Part shown: one piece after another, positions 43,358 through 50,263 of the stretch
How the letters are laid out: each line of letters begins with the position of its first letter
How positions within the stretch are numbered: position 1 is the stretch's first letter
DNA from: JAEZDC01 sp036676415
Lineage (GTDB): Bacteria; Bacteroidota; Bacteroidia; Chitinophagales; Chitinophagaceae
Assembly (NCBI GenBank): GCA_036676415.1
Contig: JAKFCX010000015.1
Location: forward strand, 62,001-126,000
Length of the DNA stretch: 64,000 bases
Reading direction: 5' to 3'
The notes under the pieces: generated by a model
What the model was told of the DNA's origin: nothing
Databases searched by the model: none
The model's input: the letters and a program-made list of their open reading frames with translations, nothing else
Program-made: the position numbers and the translations under genes

Positions 43358-43668
43358 ATTTGCCGCCATTTTATTCAATTATTTAAAAACCTGCGTCAAT
43401 AAATCCCTTAACAAAAAAAGTAGGAGCATACGATCGAAAGTTCGAACTATTAACCGCCCCTTCGCACTTTCCACCAGTGTCCAGGTTAGACGCCTCAGCC
43501 GTTCCGGTTCCGACTCGTGCAGCGTCGTTCTGGAAATGCCTTGCATTCGTGAGCACCAAAAATCAACTGAAACAAGCGAACACACGAAGCCCCGGCGCCT
43601 TGAACAACAAAAAAAACATTTGCGCCAGCAAATCCACTTCACCTCCCCAAAAGCAAAAAGAAAAACAA
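43358..43668. other. About 310 bp without a supported gene between convergent genes
   Basis: Long frames on both strands (121 and 97 codons) overlap each other and have odd composition (many Arg, Cys, Trp), so neither is accepted. The stretch is more GC-rich and complex than the surrounding gaps and may be a decayed element or an RNA. Confidence 0.5.
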
Positions 43669-44973
43669 TCATCTATCCCTCAGATCCCCCGGCACCACCT
43701 GCGTGGTAAGCAACGTATAAAATACGTCCCATCTCTTATCCATGCCGGCATCACCCGCCTTGCGTTCAACATATTCTTTTACCAGTTGTTGCCCTGTAGT
43801 ATAATTGATCACATAACTGCGGTAGTTCCTCGAAAAAGCAACCGAACGTGTGGCATTGTTGCGGTTCATCATGCCGTATTTCATTAGCCAATCCACTGCT
43901 TCCGCATCATTCATAGTGCCCTTCAGTAATCTCCTTGTTACTTCCGTTCGCACAAATGTTAGTTTGCCTTTGATCGCGAGAGCACGGAAATAAAGGCTGA
44001 GGCCCGTTGTATCTATACCGGCTAAAGGAAGCAATACTTCTTTTGCAAAGCGAATCTTTTCTTCTCCGGGAAATACTACTTCAATTCCATAGTTAGCTGT
44101 TCCTTCGGCTAATAAAGATTGGGGGCTGTATAAAGGATAGAGTGATATTTCCAGCTGTCCTTTATCCCTGTACAAATGTTTTTCCAGTAAGGCATTAAAC
44201 ACATGATGACCGGGATAGCCCTCGTGGCTGGCAATATCAATCGCACTTTCAATAAAAGCGGTGATGTCTGTATTGAATTGTATAACACTCTGGTAATTTC
44301 CTTTATACCAGTTATAACCACTCCATGGTTTATTATTTACAAACTCCAGCCGAAAGTTCTCATTGGCAGGTAACGTATAATGTTGCATCGTTCGCTTCCT
44401 GCTTTCAGCAATGGTGATCTTGTACAGTGTATCTGTCTTTTCCTTCGGTATGGCAAACCGGTTGGCCAATTGGCTGAAGCGTTCATCAACGCTACCTGTT
44501 CCCGGCAGCAATGCATCCATTTCTTTCAGCAACGTGGTAAAATGATCTTCTGTAAACTCCGGCGGTTCAATGCCAAACAGGTCTTTCGCTTCTTCATCAA
44601 ACGATGCATACTCACCGGAGAATATTTTGATGCGCCTGCTGAAAGCAGTTAACTGGCTGCTCATCCATTTTGCTCTTTTACTTACAGCAGTATCTTTATC
44701 AGCGGTAAATGCATTGATCTCCTGCTGCAATGATTTGGTAGCAGTAAGAAAACTGTCTTTCGGAAATATGGCTCCCTTGGGTGTTACGGGTTTCAACGAA
44801 TCGGGACCATAATAGGCATCCACAAAATCTGCATCATAACTACCGATGGCTAAGCCCAGCCGTACATAATCCGCAGCAAGCTTGTTAAGTGCATCGTTAG
44901 CTGTTGTTTCATTGCCGGCAGTTTTGCATGAAACAGATATGCAGCATAATAAAACAAAATAAAAATATCTCAT
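43669..44973 (-). CDS. DUF885 lipoprotein (peptidase-like)
   Basis: 434 residues. The signal ends in a lipobox (LLCCISVSC, about residue 16). The DUF885 motif IASHEGYPGHHVFNALLEK holds the HExxH-like zinc signature with the third-ligand region at EGTANYGIEV. DUF885 proteins are thought to be metallopeptidases or hydrolases attached to the envelope. It converges with the previous secreted protein. The role is not known. Confidence 0.85.
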   Translation of the reverse strand: MRYFYFVLLCCISVSCKTAGNETTANDALNKLAADYVRLGLAIGSYDADFVDAYYGPDSLKPVTPKGAIFPKDSFLTATKSLQQEINAFTADKDTAVSKRAKWMSSQLTAFSRRIKIFSGEYASFDEEAKDLFGIEPPEFTEDHFTTLLKEMDALLPGTGSVDERFSQLANRFAIPKEKTDTLYKITIAESRKRTMQHYTLPANENFRLEFVNNKPWSGYNWYKGNYQSVIQFNTDITAFIESAIDIASHEGYPGHHVFNALLEKHLYRDKGQLEISLYPLYSPQSLLAEGTANYGIEVVFPGEEKIRFAKEVLLPLAGIDTTGLSLYFRALAIKGKLTFVRTEVTRRLLKGTMNDAEAVDWLMKYGMMNRNNATRSVAFSRNYRSYVINYTTGQQLVKEYVERKAGDAGMDKRWDVFYTLLTTQVVPGDLRDR

Positions 44974-45127
44974 AACAGCAGTTTAATTACCGCAATATCC
45001 ATGTATTTAAGATGGAGGGCAAACCATTTATCAATTGGTGTCCCGCATCAGATTATTATGCCCCTTTATTAATTCAGCTTATATTTAGTAGTCATTTATT
45101 TAACTAAACCAAAACCTTGACAGACTA

Positions 45128-45844
45128 ATGAAAACAAACAAACTTTTCCCTGCAGCACTGCTTGCCGCAGGCATGTTGATCTTATCATCTTGTGGTGGTA
45201 ATGACGATAACAATACCGAAGCCGTGATAGCAGACAGTACAAACAATACCGCTGCAACACCCGAAAAAATGCCAGACCTGCTTGCAGTAAAACACAAGGT
45301 GGCCGACTTCGCCAAATGGAGAATGGCATTCGATGGCCACGACTCTGCAAGGCTGGCTGCAGGCCTCCACACTTATGTTATTGCAAGAGGTGTGGAAGAC
45401 AGCAACACTGTTATGATCGTTACCAAAATGGATGATACGGCAAAAGCCAAAGCTTTTATCAGTAACCCTGATCTGAAGACCGCCATGCAAAAAAGCGGTG
45501 CAACTGGTAAACCGGAAATATCGATGATACATGTTGACTGGATGGACATGAATGCAGGAACCACGGAGAATCGCGTACTGGTAACACACAAAGTAAAAGA
45601 CCGGGCGGCATGGAAAACAGCGTTCGATAATCACAGGCAGCTGAGAACCGATAACGGCATCAGGGAGATACTGGTAGGTAACAGTATTGATGACCCGAAC
45701 ATGGTAACCATTTCTTTTGCCATTACAGACCCGGAGAAAGCAAAAGCTTTCATGGCCTCCAAAGAACTGAAAGATCATATGGCACAGGCTGGCGTTGAGG
45801 GTGCACCAACCAGGTTCATGTATACAATAGTACAGAAGTATTAG
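45128..45844 (+). CDS. Lipoprotein with two tandem dimeric alpha/beta-barrel domains
   Basis: 238 residues, lipobox MLILSSCGGN (about residue 21). Two homologous halves follow: LLAVKHKVADFAKWRMAFDGHDSAR...NTVMIVTKMDDTAKAKAFI and RVLVTHKVKDRAAWKTAFDNHRQLR...NMVTISFAITDPEKAKAFM, each ending in a short helix and a strand. The pattern (V..kvkDfaaWk.aFd.h) is that of ABM/dimeric ferredoxin-like domains, here joined so one chain may form the whole barrel. No catalytic residues are clear. Confidence 0.7.
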   Translation: MKTNKLFPAALLAAGMLILSSCGGNDDNNTEAVIADSTNNTAATPEKMPDLLAVKHKVADFAKWRMAFDGHDSARLAAGLHTYVIARGVEDSNTVMIVTKMDDTAKAKAFISNPDLKTAMQKSGATGKPEISMIHVDWMDMNAGTTENRVLVTHKVKDRAAWKTAFDNHRQLRTDNGIREILVGNSIDDPNMVTISFAITDPEKAKAFMASKELKDHMAQAGVEGAPTRFMYTIVQKY

Positions 45845-45865
45845 TAATAACTACTTTGGGTAAAC

Positions 45866-45899
45866 AAAAAGGTGATGCAATTACTGCATCACCTTTTTT
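45866..45899 (+). terminator. Terminator after the two-domain lipoprotein
   Basis: AAAAAGGTGATGCA, ATTAC loop, TGCATCACCTTTTTT. Confidence 0.9.
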
Positions 45900-45938
45900 A
45901 AGCAAGCCCTTGTTGGTCCCGGCCGGCCGTTCACCGGT

Positions 45939-46499
45939 TTATCTCTTCCGTTGCTTTTTCAACATAGCATGTAGTACTTTGTCGCTTTTCCTGTTAAAGC
46001 AATAAGTTAAGCTAACCCGGTGTTTACCTATTTCCTTTTTCATGGCAGGATTAACATAAAACCCCATTCCATACGCTAATGAACCATTGACCAATGGGAT
46101 CCCGATCTTCGGAGTGATCACGAAACCGGACAGCGTATCTCTTTGATAATATCCCAGTTCTATTCCGGCTGCACTGGTTACATGCCCGACATTTATTGAT
46201 TCAATCCCTATTTTGTACCCGAAAACAAAAGGCTTTTTGTAGGGTGTCATCGTTTCAACACTCAAATAGAAGATGAGGTTACTCGTATTAACTCCAAAGG
46301 ATTTATGATCAGTAAAACTACTACGCATATAGGCAATGCCGAATTCTGAAATAAAATGCCTGCTCACTCCAATGCCAGGTCTTGGTATGATGTTATGTAC
46401 ACGTTTATGAACGTTACTGTCAATATTATTCGTTTCCTGTCCATTTGAATAAAGAGTTGATAGCAGTAATATCAAAACTCCATAAAGTATTCTTTTCAT
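45939..46499 (-). CDS. Secreted outer-membrane-like protein of unknown function
   Basis: 186 residues from the ATG at 46499 (MKRILYGVLILLLSTLYSNGQ, a signal peptide); the frame is open a further 40 codons upstream without sense. The mature part has alternating aromatic and polar residues (FISEFGIAYMRSS, LIFYLSVETM, VSLTYCFNRK) and ends in KKQRKR, consistent with a small beta-barrel, but no family is recognised. It begins the accessory stretch. Confidence 0.55.
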   Translation of the reverse strand: MKRILYGVLILLLSTLYSNGQETNNIDSNVHKRVHNIIPRPGIGVSRHFISEFGIAYMRSSFTDHKSFGVNTSNLIFYLSVETMTPYKKPFVFGYKIGIESINVGHVTSAAGIELGYYQRDTLSGFVITPKIGIPLVNGSLAYGMGFYVNPAMKKEIGKHRVSLTYCFNRKSDKVLHAMLKKQRKR

Positions 46500-46693
46500 T
46501 TGTATATCATCAGGCATTATGTTTACTCCGCCCTGGTTACTCGCCTTCCGCTCTTGTTGATCGCCAGGCCAACCAGCCAACATTGGCCACATACATTTTC
46601 GCTTATTTACCGGCGGCAAAATATAAATTAACCAGCTAAGATGGATCAGGCGAACAGGTGAAGTAATGATCTGATAAATTCCCTGTCTAAGTG

Positions 46694-47338
46694 TTATTCT
46701 TCAGCATGCCCGGCTATATACACCAGGTCTGTTGTTACAGAACCATCTACCTCAGGATAATCCTTTGTATAAAACTGTTTCACCGCAAAGCCATTTTGTT
46801 TTATTAAATCTTCGATCACTGTTCTCGGGTAATAATTAATATACATTTCGTCTTCGCCGGTAAAACTTGTTTTTTCAAAGCCCGACTTTTCTTCCAGGCC
46901 TTCCATGCAACTCAGGTAAATGATGCCCTTCTTCCCGGTGGTGAGTTTTCGCATAGTGGTAAACACTTCAACCATGTCTGCATAAGCCAGGTAAGGGATA
47001 CAGAAAGGTGCCAGTACCGCATCAAAAACTTTATCGATCTCACCCGCCCGGCGAATGTCTGACACTTCAAATGCAACACCGGGGTTGGCTTTTTTTGCGG
47101 CTTCTATCATGTTGGGGGCAAGGTCTATCCCCATCAGCTGCAGGTCGGGCCTTTTAGATCTGATGTACCTGATAACGTTGCCCGGGCCGCAGCCAAACTC
47201 AAGCACATTGCCACCCGGTGGTAATACATCCAGCAGGTATCCGAAGGTGTCTTTATAAAGATCCAGGTCCATGAACTTATTCATATACGCCGTTACATGC
47301 CTGTTGTAGATCTCTATGTTGTTATGGTTATTATCCAT
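46694..47338 (-). CDS. SAM-dependent methyltransferase
   Basis: 214 residues. Class I methyltransferase motifs: motif I NVLEFGCGPGNVIRYI, motif II LMGIDLAPNMIEAAKKANPG, motif III VAFEVSDIRR, then FDAVLAPFCIPYL. Small-molecule substrate; not identified. Its ATG is adjacent to the inverted repeat that ends the next single-gene unit (47343-47357), so that unit sits between this gene and its former upstream region. Confidence 0.87.
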   Translation of the reverse strand: MDNNHNNIEIYNRHVTAYMNKFMDLDLYKDTFGYLLDVLPPGGNVLEFGCGPGNVIRYIRSKRPDLQLMGIDLAPNMIEAAKKANPGVAFEVSDIRRAGEIDKVFDAVLAPFCIPYLAYADMVEVFTTMRKLTTGKKGIIYLSCMEGLEEKSGFEKTSFTGEDEMYINYYPRTVIEDLIKQNGFAVKQFYTKDYPEVDGSVTTDLVYIAGHAEE

Positions 47339-47342
47339 CACT

Positions 47343-47757
47343 GTTAGGCACAGTTAATTTTCAGCAACTTGCACTTCAATTTCAGGTACCCCATCTTCAG
47401 GTGGTCCAAACCTTAGTTTTGCTTTAGCACCTTTCATAAAGTCTTTTGTAAGCAGAGTTGACTTTATGGTTTTATATAGCACTTCTGCGTTTGGTCCATA
47501 CATGTAAAGTATTGCGTCATTGTAGTCAATACTTATCTCATGTCCATCATACTCGCCAACTTTATTCTTTGCAATAACTTGCTCAAGTTCATCTTCCAAA
47601 CTATAAAGTGTTTCAAGGTTTTCCTTCTTATAGTCAAAATAAACAATGACTGCATGTTCAGGTTCTTTTTCGTCACCTTTTTGCATTTGTTGTTTAATAG
47701 GAGTTTTTCCAAATATCTTTTTAAAGATGGACATGTTCTGTTTTAATTGTGCCTAAC
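47343..47757. mobile_element. Single-gene unit bounded by a 15-bp inverted repeat (A)
   Basis: GTTAGGCACAGTTAA (47343-47357) and TTAATTGTGCCTAAC (47743-47757) are inverted copies with one mismatch and frame exactly one gene. The right arm lies 9-23 bp upstream of its start and the left arm covers its stop. The GCCTAAC / GTTAGGC ends recall integron attC core sites but the arms are far apart, so this is only cassette-like. No transposase is inside. Confidence 0.5.
47354..47734 (-). CDS. Cassette-borne protein of unknown function
   Basis: 126 residues, no signal peptide. A short basic N-terminus (MSIFKKIFGKTPIKQQ) is followed by an alpha/beta domain with strands AVIVYFDYKKENLETLYSLEDELEQVI and DGHEISIDYNDAILYMYGPNAEVLYKTI, and a C-terminal beta end PEIEVQV. 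Not recognised by me; proteins of this size in such positions are often immunity-like, but nothing here proves it. It fills the inverted-repeat unit completely. Confidence 0.65.
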   Translation of the reverse strand: MSIFKKIFGKTPIKQQMQKGDEKEPEHAVIVYFDYKKENLETLYSLEDELEQVIAKNKVGEYDGHEISIDYNDAILYMYGPNAEVLYKTIKSTLLTKDFMKGAKAKLRFGPPEDGVPEIEVQVAEN

Positions 47758-47932
47758 GTTGGAGCATTTGCGAATGGCATGGCAGTAACGAACTGTCAGC
47801 CGGGAACAAATGCTAATTTGAAAACTGTTGTTGAAGTTAAGGACTAATGACAAAAGCGTAATGTCTGCTGAAACTAATCTCAGAACCGTTTGTTGACGAT
47901 GCTCCAACGTCCAGCCATGCTATTGCAAATGC
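47756..47932. repeat. Long interrupted inverted repeats between the two units
   Basis: Two pairs: ACGTTGGAGCAT (47756-47767) with ATGCTCCAACGT (47899-47910), 12 of 12; and GCATTTGCGAATGGCATGGC (47764-47783) with GCCATGCTATTGCAAATGC (47914-47932), similar over about 20. The first-in first order (Q, P, Q', P') cannot fold as one simple stem. Confidence 0.7.
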
Positions 47933-47934
47933 AC

Positions 47935-48714
47935 TGTTACCTGCAGTAATTATTTGACGTGGAATACAACTTGCTTAGCAACGATGTTATCGTCTGTCGG
48001 CGTTTTGAGCTTTGAAACAAATAGTAAACGATTCTCTCCCTTTTTATAGTTTTTTGTCTCAAATGTGACTATGCCAAATTCATCAGGAAATAATGTGTCT
48101 ATTATGTTGTCCTTCGCCAAAACGCCTTCCTTATTCTCTTTCACTAAAAACCACTCATTTCGGTCAGTTGAATTACATGCTGTGGTTGCAAGGTCTACCT
48201 TAAATACTTGGCCATTTTGAATTGTCCAGTTCTGTGCTGAAGCCATGGTGCTCCATGTGTCGAAAGGAAGCAGCTTATTATTTAATAATATTCCAACAAA
48301 GTAGGTCTTCATATACAGTTGAAGCAGATCGGCATCGGAAACAGTTTTAACTGGAAGTCCTTTAATCTTTTCCATCAACTCGCTATCAATTAGTGGATAG
48401 TCCTTTAGAATACTTTGGAAATAGTCGAAAAAATCTTGTGTTTCTTTAGCTGAGATAACTTGTCCGCTTCTGACCCTCTCTTTGAAATTCTCAGTCCTTT
48501 GCTCTAAAACTGAACCTTGTGTGTAATAAAAAGCTCCGACCTCGGATATCTTCGAATAACTATAAAGCGTGTTGTCAAGATATTTTAATTGAGCTTCAAA
48601 AACAGTAGAAGCCAAAGATGAATCATAGTGAAATTTGTCAGACGTAGCTGTGCAAGCACTTAGGCTGATAAATATTAATGGTAGTATCTCCTTCATAATG
48701 TATTGCAGGTAACA
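47935..48714. mobile_element. Single-gene unit bounded by an 11-bp inverted repeat (B)
   Basis: TGTTACCTGCA (47935-47945) and TGCAGGTAACA (48704-48714) are perfect inverted copies that enclose just the lipoprotein gene 47950-48696. The arrangement repeats that of unit A with a different arm sequence. Confidence 0.5.
47950..48696 (-). CDS. Cassette-borne lipoprotein (GldM/DUF-like unknown)
   Basis: 248 residues from the ATG at 48696, with lipobox LIFISLSAC (about residue 14). The mature part is not recognised; it has a helical middle (LDNTLYSYSKI...LMEKIKGLP) and a C-terminal beta part with EFGIVTFETKNYKKGENRLLFVSKL ending KQVVFHVK. The end may be an Ig-like module of the kind seen in GldM-type proteins, but this is speculative. 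Confidence 0.6.
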   Translation of the reverse strand: MKEILPLIFISLSACTATSDKFHYDSSLASTVFEAQLKYLDNTLYSYSKISEVGAFYYTQGSVLEQRTENFKERVRSGQVISAKETQDFFDYFQSILKDYPLIDSELMEKIKGLPVKTVSDADLLQLYMKTYFVGILLNNKLLPFDTWSTMASAQNWTIQNGQVFKVDLATTACNSTDRNEWFLVKENKEGVLAKDNIIDTLFPDEFGIVTFETKNYKKGENRLLFVSKLKTPTDDNIVAKQVVFHVK

Positions 48715-48949
48715 CATAAATATACGCAACTACTTGCTCCATTCGCCAATGGTTCTCAATAGTAAATGGAACAAATAAACTCCCGCCCGTGTTGGTCAGC
48801 TTCTTTGCCCTACTTAATTGCCAGGCCAACAAGCTTCAATGGTAAGATGTACCAGCCTATGGTCTAGCGGTGAAAGCTTAAGTTTTATTACAGGTCTTGT
48901 CTCCAATGCATCTGTATTTCTGCAGTATTGAAAGTCGTCCTGGATTAAT

Positions 48950-49441
48950 TTAATAACAAGCCGAAGCGCTGCTTTTTAATTGACCCCTGTTTTGGTTGGT
49001 TGTTACAGTGGTTGTTCCTTGTTGGGATATGGTGAGTGAACACCCGCCGCAAAAACTTCCATTTAATTCTGTGAAAACGCCGTCGGCAAAAATATGCTGG
49101 CTTTTATAGTATCCTTTTTCCAGCGTGAGTACAGTAAATATATAGCTGCGTTCATAATCTCTTTCGCTGACCTGTACTGTAAGAAGGGTTTTTCTATCGC
49201 CGCAATCTTTAATAATGCCAACAGCATAAATTTTGTCTGGCGATACACTGTATATCTTACTCATCCATCCATGATTGGATATGTGCTTTGACCCAACCAA
49301 GGCCCCGGGGGTTAGCGTAAACGGCAGGCTTAACTTAGGAAAGTTTTCCAGGAATTGTTTGTACACCGGGTCGATCTTAGCTTGTGCGAATGATGTGAAC
49401 CATAAACATATCGTTGCTAAGAGTATAATACATTGTTTCAT
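48950..49441 (-). CDS. Secreted protein of unknown function
   Basis: 163 residues with a signal peptide (MKQCIILLATICLWFTSFAQ). The mature part contains LPFTLTPGALVGSKHISNHG, beta strands with tyrosines and a CGGCS motif near the C-terminus, which might bind metal or form a disulfide. Nothing further can be assigned. The 253 bp on its right (48697-48949) hold no gene. Confidence 0.6.
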   Translation of the reverse strand: MKQCIILLATICLWFTSFAQAKIDPVYKQFLENFPKLSLPFTLTPGALVGSKHISNHGWMSKIYSVSPDKIYAVGIIKDCGDRKTLLTVQVSERDYERSYIFTVLTLEKGYYKSQHIFADGVFTELNGSFCGGCSLTISQQGTTTVTTNQNRGQLKSSASACY

Positions 49442-49491
49442 GGAGGCCAGGTTTGTTGCGTTAAAGCTAATTTTTTTTCTGACTTCTCATT

Positions 49492-49542
49492 CTCCGCAAT
49501 GTTTCCTCGCCAGGCCTTGTGCGTAAGCAGGGACATTGCGGC
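49492..49542. repeat. Left REP-like hairpin
   Basis: CCGCAATGT and ACATTGCGG form a 9-bp stem around 31 bases that include GCCAGGCC. Confidence 0.7.
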
Positions 49543-49544
49543 AT

Positions 49545-50123
49545 TCACCGCGATACAGTTAAATCAACATCCTGCAGCTCCGTATAGCTTGTTACATTAT
49601 ACTCATCCTGATCACCTGTGATATAGAACTTTGCAGAGGATTGCTTATACTCTTCAGGTACTTTACATAATCCGGCCTTGCAGGGATTCCCATGAATATA
49701 ATTGAGCTTCTGAATAATAAAACTATCGGTTCTGCATTCTTTCCAATCAAATGACGTTTCAAATACCTTGTGCAATTTTCCCTGCTTTCTCTCTGTTACC
49801 AATAACATGTTTTGCAATTGTGCCAGTATCTTAACCTGTTTATTTTTTTCCAGTCGTTTCACTATTTCATAAGCCATAAACTGTTTTCCATCTGAGACAA
49901 TGGTGTTGATTGGCTTCCCGGTGTTTCTGAATGCTATGATTGTATGCAGGTGGTTGGTCATGATAACATATCCAATAATACAATGGCCATTAGTTTTTAA
50001 ATAATTGAACCAGGCATATACAACATCAGAATTATTATCAAACAAGGGTAGCCAATCGGCACACGTAAATGTTACGAAGTACACACCATCAAGTTGAGTT
50101 ATTTGCCTGCGAACGCTCATCAT
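49545..50123 (-). CDS. REP-associated tyrosine transposase (RAYT)
   Basis: 192 residues of the IS200/IS605-like Y1 transposase superfamily: VYFVTFTCADWLPLF, then GYVIMTNHLHTIIAFRNTG with the HxH (HLH) metal-binding motif, and a C-terminal block KLNYIHGNPCKAGLCKVPEEYKQSSAKFY with the WKECRTDSF region before. RAYT proteins recognise and cleave REP palindromes. It is complete and flanked by candidate REPs, so it may be active or recently domesticated. Confidence 0.9.
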   Translation of the reverse strand: MMSVRRQITQLDGVYFVTFTCADWLPLFDNNSDVVYAWFNYLKTNGHCIIGYVIMTNHLHTIIAFRNTGKPINTIVSDGKQFMAYEIVKRLEKNKQVKILAQLQNMLLVTERKQGKLHKVFETSFDWKECRTDSFIIQKLNYIHGNPCKAGLCKVPEEYKQSSAKFYITGDQDEYNVTSYTELQDVDLTVSR

Positions 50124-50173
50124 TATGAATATACTTCAACTTTTCAAATTATTTTCTGCTGCTGTACCCTAAT

Positions 50174-50236
50174 GCCGCAATGTCCCCATTAACTGTTAAG
50201 GCTTTTTAAACTTCATCGGCGGGAGACATTGCGGAG
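50174..50236. repeat. Right REP-like hairpin
   Basis: CCGCAATGT (50175-50183) and ACATTGCGG (50226-50234) in inverted orientation to the left copy; the loop differs from the left copy except for the inner GGGA/TCCC edges. Confidence 0.7.
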
Positions 50237-50263
50237 AAGGAATAAAAAAATCTTAGCTAACTA

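Larger units (their letters stand above)
49492..50236. mobile_element. REP-associated transposase unit with flanking REP-like hairpins
   Basis: A hairpin pair (CCGCAATGT ... ACATTGCGG) stands on each side of one transposase gene: left 49492-49542 and right 50174-50236. The left copy reads CTCCGCAATGT..GGACATTGCGGC and the right GCCGCAATGT..GAGACATTGCGGAG, i.e. inverted to each other. Such palindromes beside a TnpA-REP gene are typical of RAYT/REP systems. The left copy ends 2 bp from the gene stop, and the right ends 27 bp from the STAND gene. Confidence 0.75.

Noticed and set aside
43344..43709. 121-codon frame and its reverse-strand partner 43379-43672
   Set aside because: Mutually overlapping with Arg- and Cys-rich products; the plus frame also overlaps the end of the DUF885 gene.
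47343..47757. True integron attC site
   Set aside because: No integrase, and arms are about 400 bp apart around a gene rather than forming one short site. Only the 7-bp ends match.
46540..49540. GCCAGGCCAAC-type similarities near 46565, 48820 and 49510
   Set aside because: Short, imperfect matches that may be decayed REP pieces but cannot be told from chance.
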